A stretch of DNA of 64,000 bases from Streptomyces sp. R44 (GTDB lineage: Bacteria > Actinomycetota > Actinomycetes > Streptomycetales > Streptomycetaceae), in the NCBI RefSeq assembly GCF_041053105.1, contig NZ_CP163444.1, forward strand, positions 8,464,501-8,528,500, in the 5' to 3' direction. Position 1 is the first letter of the stretch. The number at the start of each line of letters is the position of its first letter. The notes under the pieces were generated by a model that did no database searches, was not told the DNA's origin, and saw nothing but the letters and a program-made list of their open reading frames with translations. Positions 1 through 7,354 of the stretch are shown piece after piece. Made by a program: the position numbers and the translations under genes.

Positions 1-411
1 TACCACCGGTCCGGCGAACTGGACTGGCTCCTCGACGACCTCGTCATGCGGGTCCGCGAGGTCCGCCACACCGTGGTGCTCTCGAACGACGGACTCGCCG
101 TGGGCGCCTCCAACGGACTCAGCCGTGAGGACGCCGAGCACCTGGCCGCCATCGCCTCCGGCTTCCACAGCCTCGCCAAGGGCGCCGGACGCCAGTTCCA
201 CACCGGCGGAGTCCGCCAGACCATGGTCGAGATGGACGACGGCTTCCTCTTCGTCGCCGCGGCGGGAGACGGCTCCTGCCTCGCCGTCCTCAGCTCCGTG
301 AGCGCCGACATCGGCCTCATCGCCTACGAGATGGCCCGCCTCGTGAAGCGCGTCGGCGAGCACCTGCACACCCCGCCACGCCTCACGGTGACCCCACCGG
401 CCGCCGGCTGA
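1..411 (+). CDS. Roadblock/LC7-domain protein of a conservon (CvnB-like), 5' end cut by the window
   Basis: The reading frame is already open at base 1 (YHRSGELDWLLDDL), so the true start lies upstream; the first internal ATG at 46 falls inside the conserved opening of the family. The protein closely matches the paralogue at 2074-2487 (LDWLLDDL, VLSNDGL, EDAEHLAA, RQTMVE). Roadblock/LC7 proteins bind small GTPases and modulate their cycle. The next two genes encode a DUF742 protein and a GTPase, which is the conservon order histidine kinase, roadblock, DUF742, GTPase. The kinase should lie just left of the window. The complex is thought to act at the membrane like a bacterial G-protein system. 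The family call is firm; the signal it senses is unknown. Confidence 0.9.
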   Translation, partial: YHRSGELDWLLDDLVMRVREVRHTVVLSNDGLAVGASNGLSREDAEHLAAIASGFHSLAKGAGRQFHTGGVRQTMVEMDDGFLFVAAAGDGSCLAVLSSVSADIGLIAYEMARLVKRVGEHLHTPPRLTVTPPAAG

Positions 412-424
412 CCCGGAGAAGCCC

Positions 425-841
425 ATGAACGACGACAGCACCGGCGCCGACCCGACCGTGCCGGGCAGTCAGTGGTACGACGCCGACGCGGGACCGCTCG
501 TACGCCCGTACGCGATGACCGGCGGACGGACCAAACCGGGCCCCAGCAACGTACGGTTCGACCTCATCGCCCTCGTCGTCGTGGACGACGAGCCGCCCGG
601 ACCGGCCGAGGAAGCGCTCCTCGGCCCCGAGCACCGGTCCCTGCTCACCCTGTGCCGGGCCGAGACCCAGTCGGTCGCCGAACTCGCCGCGGACGCCGAC
701 CTGCCCGTCGGCGTCGTCCGGGTCCTCCTCGGCGACCTCCTCGAATCGGGCTTCGTGCGCGTCAGCCGGCCCGTACCCCCCGCACAGCTCCCCGACGAAA
801 GAATCCTGAGGGAAGTAATCGATGGCCTACGAGCGCTCTGA
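425..841 (+). CDS. DUF742 protein of the conservon (CvnC-like)
   Basis: This 138-residue soluble protein has the DUF742 layout. A polar N-terminus carries LVRPYAMTGGRT, followed by FDLIALV. A winged-helix-like C-terminal half (about 75-125) includes LTLCRAETQSVAELAA and GVVRVLLGDLLESGFV. It begins 13 bases after the roadblock gene, and its last 20 bases overlap the start of the GTPase gene, so the three are probably translationally coupled. In conservons this protein interacts with the kinase and GTPase; its biochemical role is not well defined. No membrane segments or signal peptide are visible. Family identity is clear; function is inferred from gene order. Confidence 0.9.
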   Translation: MNDDSTGADPTVPGSQWYDADAGPLVRPYAMTGGRTKPGPSNVRFDLIALVVVDDEPPGPAEEALLGPEHRSLLTLCRAETQSVAELAADADLPVGVVRVLLGDLLESGFVRVSRPVPPAQLPDERILREVIDGLRAL

Positions 842-1439
842 GAGCACCGGCGCCGAGGACGGCGCGGACACCACCGCCCTCGCCCTGAAGATCCTGGTCG
901 CCGGCGGATTCGGCGTGGGCAAGACCACCCTCGTCGGCGCGGTCAGCGAGATCCGGCCCCTGCGCACCGAGGAACAGCTCAGCAGGGCCGGCGAACTGGT
1001 CGACGACACGGGGGGCGTCGACCAGAAGACCACCACGACCGTCGCCATGGACTTCGGCCGCATCACGATCCGCTCCGGGCTCTCCCTCTACCTCTTCGGC
1101 ACGCCCGGACAGGACCGGTTCTGGTTCCTGTGGGACGAGCTCTCGCAGGGCGCCCTGGGAGCCGTCGTCCTCGCCGACACCCGGCGCCTGGAGGACTGCT
1201 TCCCGGCGGTCGACTACTTCGAGCACCGGAAGATCCCGTTCGTGGTCGCGGTCAACTGCTTCACGGGCGCGCGTACGTACGGGGCGCACGACGTGTCCCG
1301 GGCCCTCGACCTGGACCGCGGCACGCCCGTCGTCCTGTGCGACGCGCGCGACCGCGATTCGGGAAAGGAAGTGCTGATCCGGCTGGTCGAGTACGCGGGG
1401 CGGATGCACACCGCCCGGCTCCTGGACTCGGTCGGCTGA
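822..1439 (+). CDS. Small Ras-like GTPase of the conservon (CvnD-like)
   Basis: A 205-residue P-loop GTPase. The Walker A motif GGFGVGKT is at about residues 28-35. A switch/Walker B region reads LFGTPGQDRFWFLWDEL, where DTAGQ of Ras is replaced by GTPGQ. The base-recognition motif is degenerate: VAVNCFTGA instead of NKxD, which I recall as usual for this family. The start ATG at 822 lies inside the DUF742 gene, an overlap that suggests coupled translation. It should be the switch component of the conservon, regulated by the roadblock and DUF742 partners upstream. No cytochrome P450 gene, found in some conservons, follows it. Confidence 0.93.
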   Translation: MAYERSESTGAEDGADTTALALKILVAGGFGVGKTTLVGAVSEIRPLRTEEQLSRAGELVDDTGGVDQKTTTTVAMDFGRITIRSGLSLYLFGTPGQDRFWFLWDELSQGALGAVVLADTRRLEDCFPAVDYFEHRKIPFVVAVNCFTGARTYGAHDVSRALDLDRGTPVVLCDARDRDSGKEVLIRLVEYAGRMHTARLLDSVG

Positions 1440-1481
1440 CATGGGCGGGGCGGTGGCATCCCGAGGCGGCCTGGCGGGACC

Positions 1482-1907
1482 TCAGTCGGCGATGCCGGCC
1501 TCGGCGATCACCTTCTCGATCCGCACCCGGACGAGGAGCTCGCCGGGGACCGCGTTGCGCTCCCCGAACTCCTCCGCCCGGTCCGCCCCCATGTAGCGGC
1601 CGCCGATCCGGGCGGCCCAGCGACGCAACTCGCCCAGTTCCTCACTGAGTTCGGCCCGACCGCGGATCGACACATAGGCGAAGGGCGGGGTGTCGTCGTC
1701 GACGCAGAGGGACACCCGGCCGTCGCGGGCGAGGTTGCGGCCCTTCACCGTGTCCTTGCCCGTGTTGAACACCACGTCGTCCCCGTCGAGCACGAACCAG
1801 ACGGGGACGACGTGCGGACTGCCGTCGTCGCGCACCGTCGCCAGCTTGCCCGTACGGGTCCCCTCGGACACGAAAGCCCGCCACTGTTCCTCGGTCATTC
1901 TCGTCAT
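1482..1907 (-). CDS. Pyridoxamine 5'-phosphate oxidase-fold protein (flavin/F420-binding split-barrel type)
   Basis: The start chosen is ATG at 1907 (MTRMTEEQWRAFV), giving 141 residues. The open frame extends further upstream, but those residues look non-coding. The core GKLATVRDDGSPHVVPVWF, then VVFNTGKDTVKGRNL and RVSLCVDDDTPPFAYVSIRG, is typical of the split beta-barrel superfamily that binds FMN or F420. The size suits PPOX-class F420-dependent enzymes common in actinobacteria, which reduce small substrates. The true cofactor cannot be told from sequence by eye. The gene converges with the conservon and is divergent from the roadblock gene at 2074. Confidence 0.82.
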   Translation of the reverse strand: MTRMTEEQWRAFVSEGTRTGKLATVRDDGSPHVVPVWFVLDGDDVVFNTGKDTVKGRNLARDGRVSLCVDDDTPPFAYVSIRGRAELSEELGELRRWAARIGGRYMGADRAEEFGERNAVPGELLVRVRIEKVIAEAGIAD

Positions 1908-2073
1908 GGCACCATCCTGCGGCACGCGCGAGCGTGGTGCGGTGCTTGCCCTGTCCACGACAGTGCGTAAGGCTTGCGGCGATACGAGGACGACGACGGT
2001 ACGGACCACGAGGGCCGTGCGGACCAACAAGGCCCGCCCGAGGGGGACGTACCGGCTAGGGGGAGGACCACTG

Positions 2074-2487
2074 ATGGCATTGGACAAGGGACTGGACTGG
2101 CTCCTGGACGACCTGACCCAGCGGGTCGGATACATACGGCACGCGCTGGTGCTGTCCAACGACGGTCTGGTGACGGGCGCGAGCAGCGGACTCGTCCGCG
2201 AGGACGCCGAGCACCTTGCGGCCGTCTCCTCCGGACTGCACAGCCTCGCCCGGGGCTCGGGCCGGCACTTCCGAGCGGGCAGGGCGCGGCAGACGATGGT
2301 GGAGTTCGACGATGCGCTGCTCTTCGTGACGGCGGCCGGCGAGGGCAGCTGCCTGTGCGTCCTGAGCGCGGCCGAGGCGGACGTCGGTCAGGTGGCGTAC
2401 GAGATGACGCTGCTGGTCAACCGGGTCGGCGAACACCTCGGCGTGGCCGCGCGGCAGCCCGGAATCCCGGACGGCGGCGTCATCTGA
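2074..2487 (+). CDS. Stand-alone roadblock/LC7-domain protein (CvnB paralogue)
   Basis: The start is ATG at 2074 (MALDKGLDWLLDDLTQRV), preceded by GGGGGAGGA at a suitable distance. The longer open frame from 1690 is rejected because its extra residues are low-complexity and lie over the opposite gene. The 137-residue protein matches the conservon roadblock protein at the left end nearly throughout, including VLSNDGLVTGASSGL, EDAEHLAA, RQTMVEF and AYEMTLLVNRVGEHL. No DUF742, GTPase or kinase gene follows, so it is an orphan copy. It may form mixed dimers with, or compete against, the neighbouring conservon roadblock protein; that is inference. Confidence 0.88.
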   Translation: MALDKGLDWLLDDLTQRVGYIRHALVLSNDGLVTGASSGLVREDAEHLAAVSSGLHSLARGSGRHFRAGRARQTMVEFDDALLFVTAAGEGSCLCVLSAAEADVGQVAYEMTLLVNRVGEHLGVAARQPGIPDGGVI

Positions 2488-2502
2488 CGCACCTGCGGAC
2501 GG

Positions 2503-2525
2503 TTGTCCATAGGGCGTTGTCCACA
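2503..2525 (+). promoter_or_regulatory. Pair of DnaA-box-like nonamers
   Basis: TTGTCCATA (2503-2511) and TTGTCCACA (2517-2525) lie in the same orientation with starts 14 bases apart. The second equals the preferred Streptomyces DnaA box as I know it; the first differs by one base. They sit in the 135-base gap upstream of the DUF6397-like gene and the DNA ligase gene. Whether DnaA binds here is untested; two boxes alone are not an origin. Confidence 0.4.
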
Positions 2526-2622
2526 GGTCGTGCGACTGTCGTCACTCTGCGTTACGTTCTTCTGTGTGGGTCCGAGGGCCCGCGACGGGAGCGAACACGG
2601 ACGCAAGGGGGAGGGCCGCCGA

Positions 2623-4005
2623 ATGACGGTGGACGAAGGAGCGCGCACGGTGACACCGGGGCGGGCCGCGCTGGAACTGGAGCTGAGGCGCGACGAGTTC
2701 CGGCTCGCGGTCCAGCTCGGCCTGGTGAGGACGGTGCCGGCCGGCGAGGGAGAGCGGCGGCGGGTCGAGCGATGCGAGCTCGACCGGCTCAGGGCCGCCC
2801 CGGACTTTCCCGCAGGCCTGCGCGAGCGGGTGCGCGCGGTCGGTACGGGGGAGGCCGCCGTCCTCCTCGGGATCACGGCCGACCGGTTCACCCGGCTGGC
2901 CCGGACGGGGCACGTCAGTCCGGTGCGGTTCTCGCTGAACCGCTACCGGGCCGTGGTCTGGATGTATCTGGCGCAGGAGGTCGCCGAGTTCGGGCTCACG
3001 CGCCCGGACCTCCTCACGGGGCGGCTGCCGCTGGAGCTCCGTGCGCGTCTGGCCGCGCACGAGGACCGGCGGGCCAGGAACTGGCGGGCGCGGCGGCTCG
3101 CCCTGCTGCTCCGTGCCACCGAGGACCCGTGGGCACGGGCAGCCGCCATCGCGTCGCTGCTCGACCCGGTCCAGGTGGCCGAGGTCGTCGACGATCCTTA
3201 TGAGCGCACGCACCTCGACCGATTGCGCCCGCCTCCGCCGCCGGGGATGCCCGTGCCGCCGGTCGCGCGCGAGCTCGCCGAACGGCTGACCCTGGCCGAC
3301 GACCCGGACGAGATCCTCTGGCACCGCCTGAGCCTGGCCCTGGCCCTGGACGAAGCCCGCGCGGAGCGTCAGGCGCCGCATCCCGGGGATGCGGGAGCCG
3401 CTTCGCGGGTACGGGAGGCGTTGGGGAGGCCATGGGCGCCGCTGAAGGGGCCGGCTCCGAGGGCGGAGGCGCCCGGGGCGCCGGTCGGCGCTGTGGGGAT
3501 TCCGGCGCCGTGGAGTTCGGCGGTGCCGGTTCGTGTGAGGGAGGCTCCGGTCGTTCGGGCTTCTGGGGTGCTGGTTCGCGGGGTAGAGGCTCCGGCGGTA
3601 CGGATTCCCGCCGGGGTGGTTACCGAGGCGCCGGAACCTGGGGTGCGGGAACCCGCGGTGCCGGAGGCCGGGCAGCTGGTGCGCGCCGTGCCGGACGCTG
3701 GCGGAGCAGGTCCGGGCGATCGGTCGGCGGTGGTCGGCCGGCCGCCGGGGCGGCCCAGGCGGAGCGGGCTGTTCGAGCGTTTCCGGCGCGGGAGGGCGGC
3801 GGGTGCGGCGCGGCCCCGGCGGCGGAGGCGGCCGGTGGACTGGCCGTGCGGGGCCGCTCCGGCGTGCGGTCGGGGCGGCGGGCCGAGAGGATGGGCCCAT
3901 GCTGCTGGCGCGTGTCGCGGAAGTGTCCCGGGAGGTCGCCGCCACGTCCGCACGCTCGCGCAAGATCGCTCTGCTGGGCGAGCTGTTCGCCGAGGCGGGG
4001 CCTGA
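2623..4005 (+). CDS. DUF6397-like protein with long low-complexity C-terminal tail
   Basis: The start ATG at 2623 (MTVDEGARTVTPGRAALELEL) follows GGGGGAGGG. Residues 1-260 look like a well-behaved soluble domain: RRDEFRLAVQLGLVRT, then a helix-turn-helix-like stretch GEAAVLLGITADRFTRLARTG, and an Arg/Leu-rich helical part. From about residue 265 the sequence becomes Pro/Ala/Val/Arg repeats ending near GLFERFRRGR (about 385-395). The last ~55 residues have a composition unlike the rest, and the frame overlaps the ligase gene by 107 bases. The true end may therefore be earlier, or a frameshift may have extended it. Streptomyces carry this family beside the LigB-type ligase. Its role is unknown; a DNA-binding or DNA-repair link is only suggested by position. 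Confidence 0.75.
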   Translation: MTVDEGARTVTPGRAALELELRRDEFRLAVQLGLVRTVPAGEGERRRVERCELDRLRAAPDFPAGLRERVRAVGTGEAAVLLGITADRFTRLARTGHVSPVRFSLNRYRAVVWMYLAQEVAEFGLTRPDLLTGRLPLELRARLAAHEDRRARNWRARRLALLLRATEDPWARAAAIASLLDPVQVAEVVDDPYERTHLDRLRPPPPPGMPVPPVARELAERLTLADDPDEILWHRLSLALALDEARAERQAPHPGDAGAASRVREALGRPWAPLKGPAPRAEAPGAPVGAVGIPAPWSSAVPVRVREAPVVRASGVLVRGVEAPAVRIPAGVVTEAPEPGVREPAVPEAGQLVRAVPDAGGAGPGDRSAVVGRPPGRPRRSGLFERFRRGRAAGAARPRRRRRPVDWPCGAAPACGRGGGPRGWAHAAGACRGSVPGGRRHVRTLAQDRSAGRAVRRGGA

Positions 4006-5446
4006 GGAGAGCCCTCTCGTCATCGCGTATCTGTCCGGGCGGCTGCCGCAGGGGCGGATCGGGGTCGGGTGGAGCATCCTCAAGGAGGTCATCCCGCCGG
4101 CCGTTCCACCCGCCGATGAGCCCCGGCTCACGCTCGGGCAGGTCGACGAGGCGATGGCGGAGCTCGCCGCCGTGTCCGGCGCCGGGGCCCGCGCCGAGCG
4201 GACCCGGCTGGTCCACGCTTTGCTTGCGGCCGCCACCCTCGACGAACAGGAACTCCTGCTGCGGTTGCTCGCCGGAGAGGTTCGTCAGGGGGCTCTCGAC
4301 GCCATCGCCCTGGAGGGCGTGGCCAAGGCCGCCGGGGTGCCGGCCGGCGAACTGCGGCGCGCCGTGATGCTCGAAGGCTCGCTGCCCCCGGTGGCCCAGG
4401 CCGTGCTGGCCGAGGGGGTGTCCGCGCTCGACCGGTTCACGCTGCGGGTCGGCAGTCCCGTGCAGCCGATGCTCGCGCACACGGCCGCTTCCGTCGCCGA
4501 GGCGATCGCCGGCCTGGGGTCCTGCGCGGTGGAGGAGAAGCTCGACGGGATCCGGATTCAGGTGCATCGGCGCGGCGAGGACGTGCGGGTGTACACCCGC
4601 TCCCTCGACGACATCACCGACCGACTCCCCGAGGTGGTCGCGACCGCCGGCGCGGTCGACGCCGACGCGTTCATCCTGGACGGCGAGGTGATCGCCCTCG
4701 ACCCCGGAACCGGGCGCCCCGTGTCGTTCCAGTCGATCGCGTCCCGGGTCGGCTCCCGGTCAGACGTGGCCGGTGCGCGCGCCGCGCTTCCCCTGACGCC
4801 GGTGTTCTTCGACGTCCTCGCGGCGGAGGGGGAGAGTCTGATCGACCGGCCGGGCGTGGAGCGGCACGCCGTTCTCGCCCGTCTGCTGCCGGAGGCCCAG
4901 CGGGTCCGCCGGACCGTCGTGACCGATCCGGCCGATCCCGGGCAGACCGAGGCCGCCGAGGGGTTCTACGCGGACGCCCTGGCCCGGGGGCACGAAGGGG
5001 TGTTGGTGAAGGCGTTGGAGGCGCACTATGTGGCCGGGCGCCGGGGGCGTACCTGGCTGAAGGTGAAACCGGTCCACACCGTCGACCTCGTGGTGCTCGC
5101 GGTGGAGCGGGGCCATGGCCGCAGGACCGGACTGCTCTCCAACCTCCACCTCGGCGCACGGACAGCAGACGGCGGCTTCGTCATGCTGGGGAAGACCTTC
5201 AAAGGGCTTTCGGACAGCATGTTGAGCTGGCAGACCGAGCGGCTCGGCGAGCTCGCCGTGTCGGACGACGGCTTCACCGTACGGGTACGGCCCGAACTCG
5301 TCGTGGAGATCGCGTACGACGGACTCCAGGCCTCCACGCGCTATCCGGCCGGTGTCACGCTCAGGTTCGCCCGGGTCGTACGGCACCGGCCCGACAAACA
5401 GGCCTCGGAGGCCGACACCGTCGAGCGGATCATCGAGGGCCACTGA
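3899..5446 (+). CDS. ligB: ATP-dependent DNA ligase (LigB type)
   Basis: This 515-residue protein starts at ATG 3899 (MLLARVAEVSREVAATSARS). It has an N-terminal ligase domain (about 1-170), an adenylation domain and an OB-fold domain. The nucleotidyl-transferase lysine lies in EEKLDGIRIQVHR (Lys at about residue 214, KxDG motif I). Later motifs include ILDGEVIALD, EGVLVKALEAHYVAGRRGRTWLKVK (motifs IV-V) and LVVEIAYDG. It seals nicks using ATP, in contrast to the essential NAD-dependent LigA, and is expected to be an accessory repair ligase. It overlaps the preceding gene, suggesting co-transcription. No Ku or polymerase partner is visible nearby. Confidence 0.95.
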   Translation: MLLARVAEVSREVAATSARSRKIALLGELFAEAGPEESPLVIAYLSGRLPQGRIGVGWSILKEVIPPAVPPADEPRLTLGQVDEAMAELAAVSGAGARAERTRLVHALLAAATLDEQELLLRLLAGEVRQGALDAIALEGVAKAAGVPAGELRRAVMLEGSLPPVAQAVLAEGVSALDRFTLRVGSPVQPMLAHTAASVAEAIAGLGSCAVEEKLDGIRIQVHRRGEDVRVYTRSLDDITDRLPEVVATAGAVDADAFILDGEVIALDPGTGRPVSFQSIASRVGSRSDVAGARAALPLTPVFFDVLAAEGESLIDRPGVERHAVLARLLPEAQRVRRTVVTDPADPGQTEAAEGFYADALARGHEGVLVKALEAHYVAGRRGRTWLKVKPVHTVDLVVLAVERGHGRRTGLLSNLHLGARTADGGFVMLGKTFKGLSDSMLSWQTERLGELAVSDDGFTVRVRPELVVEIAYDGLQASTRYPAGVTLRFARVVRHRPDKQASEADTVERIIEGH

Positions 5447-5563
5447 CCTCGTTCGGCGGCCCTCGCGGGGTGGGCTCCCGAGAGGGATGCTGGAGACCTG
5501 GCACGACGAGCGCCCGGCCCGAGGAGCGCGTGGCACCACGAGCGGCCGACGGGCCGCGAGGAG

Positions 5564-5941
5564 ATGAGCGACGTGTACGACTTGCACATCGACACCGACG
5601 TCACCGTGCAGCTGAGCGACTGCTGCAAGGAGGACGCCCAGGCCGTGTTCGACGTCCTCGACCGCGTCTACCAGTTGGAGGACATGGAGACGGTGAGCCC
5701 GCAGGCCGCCACGGGACCGGAGCCCACGGTCTGGAGCGCCACGTTCGACACTGCCGCCGGACGGCACGAGGACGTGGGGCCCACCCATCTGACCGCCCCG
5801 GTCGGCGCCACCCTGACAGGTGGCTACCACGCCGTCGACGAGGTCGAGAAGGTGCTCGCCACCGGCTTCGACATCCAGTCCCTGCAGTCCGTCTCCGGTG
5901 ACCAGGAGACGGAGGCCAGGCTGTTGCTCGCGTCCCGCTGA
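5564..5941 (+). CDS. Small hypothetical protein of about 125 residues
   Basis: I do not recognise this family. It is acidic and soluble, with no signal peptide or membrane segment. Features are VQLSDCCKEDAQAVFDVLDRVYQLED near the N-terminus and HAVDEVEKVLATGFDIQSL near the C-terminus. Codon use is typical of the window, so it is probably real. The start is uncertain: ATG 5564 sits almost on top of GAGGAG, whereas GTG 5573 has that Shine-Dalgarno sequence nine bases upstream and may be the true start. It lies 117 bases after the ligase gene, with no obvious terminator between. Confidence 0.65.
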   Translation: MSDVYDLHIDTDVTVQLSDCCKEDAQAVFDVLDRVYQLEDMETVSPQAATGPEPTVWSATFDTAAGRHEDVGPTHLTAPVGATLTGGYHAVDEVEKVLATGFDIQSLQSVSGDQETEARLLLASR

Positions 5942-6139
5942 GCGGGACGCGTGGACACTCCGGGCGACGCGGACGGGCGCCGCCCGGGGTTCTCGTGTGC
6001 CCGTGAGAGGTGAGAGGCCGGGGGACCCCGCCGACATCCCCGCTATACACCGTATGTAGAGTGCCTTCCGATCAAGCGCACCGCCCTGACCAGCGGTGAC
6101 GGCTGTACCGAAGACACCACGGGGAAAGCGGGTCCACCC

Positions 6140-6925
6140 ATGTTCCGATCCAGGCCTGGCCGCGCCAGGACAGTGACCACCGCCCTGCTCGCCGCGGCAT
6201 CGCTGATGCTGACGCTGAGCGGCTGCGGAGTCGATCCGATCACCCCGCAGGACGCCCGGGGCGAGGCCGGAACGGACGGCAAGGCGGGCGGCGCGGCCCG
6301 CCGCGTCGACTGCGCCAAGGTCACGTGCATAGCCCTGACCTTCGACGCCGGACCGGGCAAGGACACCCCCCATCTCCTCGACGTCCTCAAGGAGAAGCAG
6401 GTGCCGGCGACCTTCTTCCTCCTCGGCAGCAACCACGTCGACCGCTACCCCGAGGTGGTCAAGCGCATCGCCGACGAGGGCCACGAGGTGGCCAACCACA
6501 CCTGGTCGCACCGGATCCTCACCGACCTCGACGAGTCGGAGGTCCGCGAGGAGCTGTCGAAGACCCAGGACGCCATCGAGAAGATCACGGGCCGGAAGCC
6601 CACGCTCATGCGCCCGCCGCAGGGCCGCACCGACGGCACGGTCTCCGACGTCAGCCGCGAGCTGGGACTCGCCCAGGTCCTGTGGAGCATCACCGCCAAG
6701 GACTACTCCACCACCGACACGGCGCTCATACGCCAGCGGGTTCTGGAAGCCGCGCACCGCGACGGGATCATCCTGCTCCACGACATCTACGACGGCACGG
6801 TGCCCGCTGTGCCCTCGATCATCGACGAGCTCAAGCGGCGCGGCTTCACGTTCGTGACGGTCCCGGAACTGCTCGCTCCCGGAATGGCCGAGCCCGGTGA
6901 GGTCTACCGCCCCGAGAGGGACTGA
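6140..6925 (+). CDS. Lipoprotein polysaccharide deacetylase (NodB domain, CE4 family)
   Basis: A 261-residue exported protein. A signal peptide ends in the lipobox LSGC (Cys29), so it should be anchored outside the membrane. The NodB domain runs from about residue 60. Motif 1 is TFDAGPG (Asp69 as putative base), motif 2 HEVANHTWSH (metal ligands His120 and His124), motif 3 RPPQGRTDG, motif 5 IILLHDIYDG. The second Asp of the classical TFDDGP motif is Ala70, a change I have seen often in actinobacterial members but which removes a usual metal ligand. Likely substrates are N-acetylated or O-acetylated cell-wall glycans. It stands alone, with a hairpin soon after the stop. Confidence 0.9.
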   Translation: MFRSRPGRARTVTTALLAAASLMLTLSGCGVDPITPQDARGEAGTDGKAGGAARRVDCAKVTCIALTFDAGPGKDTPHLLDVLKEKQVPATFFLLGSNHVDRYPEVVKRIADEGHEVANHTWSHRILTDLDESEVREELSKTQDAIEKITGRKPTLMRPPQGRTDGTVSDVSRELGLAQVLWSITAKDYSTTDTALIRQRVLEAAHRDGIILLHDIYDGTVPAVPSIIDELKRRGFTFVTVPELLAPGMAEPGEVYRPERD

Positions 6926-6939
6926 CGGACCTGCCGAAA

Positions 6940-6970
6940 CCGGGTGAGGTGCCTCACATCGTCCACCCGG
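6940..6970 (+). terminator. Probable terminator of the deacetylase gene
   Basis: CCGGGTG (6940-6946) pairs with CACCCGG (6964-6970), and an alternative inner stem TGAGG/CCTCA (6945-6956) lies inside. It begins 15 bases after the stop codon. There is no U-run, as is usual in high-GC actinobacteria. Confidence 0.45.
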
Positions 6971-7086
6971 GATTTCTCGGAACATTCGGGAAAGGTTTAC
7001 CGTTCATACGTATGTGACTGCGAAGGGGTCCGGTCCCCAAGGTCCCCCCCGAGAGGTGACCGCTCTTCGTCCGTCACGGCGATCGG

Positions 7087-7120
7087 CCCCGGTTGGAATC
7101 CCCCGTCCAACCGGGGCTTT
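7087..7120 (+). terminator. Strong intrinsic hairpin with short T tail
   Basis: An uninterrupted 11-base-pair stem (7087-7097 with 7106-7116, arm CCCCGGTTGGA) and an eight-base loop are followed by CTTTG. It is 160 bases beyond the deacetylase stop and well before the next start, so it may terminate readthrough or a separate small RNA. Confidence 0.6.
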
Positions 7121-7354
7121 GTCGCGCAGGCGTCCTGACACCCCCCTTTTCCTCCGCCGCCCCTTCATGACACGTCGGCTGGAGACACGTCAGCGGCGCG
7201 GCTACGGCGCGTGAGGGGCGCGCACCCCGGCGCGTTCGACTCGTTCGAGTGAGCCTCGGCATGGTGGCCCGACCGCCGGGCAGTGATCTTCCCGAGCCGG
7301 TCAAGACGATCACCGCCGGCCGCTCCGACCAGGGACGATCGAAGGGGGAGCCCC

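Larger units (their letters stand above)
6926..7354 (+). other. Gene-free stretch holding two hairpins
   Basis: No open frame here has a convincing start and composition. A first hairpin (6940-6970) lies just after the deacetylase stop, and a strong second one (7087-7116) lies 240 bases before the next gene. Between them is a palindrome CATACGTATG (7002-7011 region) and C/G-rich short repeats. The spacing leaves room for a small transcript of roughly 100 bases ending at the second hairpin. Confidence 0.5.

Noticed and set aside
2503..2525. Replication origin
   Set aside because: Only two DnaA boxes; oriC would have many boxes and dnaA/dnaN neighbours.
3432..4367. A Gly-rich open frame inside the DUF6397-like gene
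   Set aside because: Composition is low-complexity Gly/Arg/Ser and it runs into the ligase in the wrong frame.
4760..6985. A 741-codon open frame on the minus strand opposite the ligase and deacetylase genes
   Set aside because: No family motifs, odd composition, and it is the mirror of genuine genes on the plus strand.
6944..7138. A 64-codon ORF in the gap after the deacetylase
   Set aside because: No ribosome-binding site, poor codon pattern, and it crosses both hairpins.
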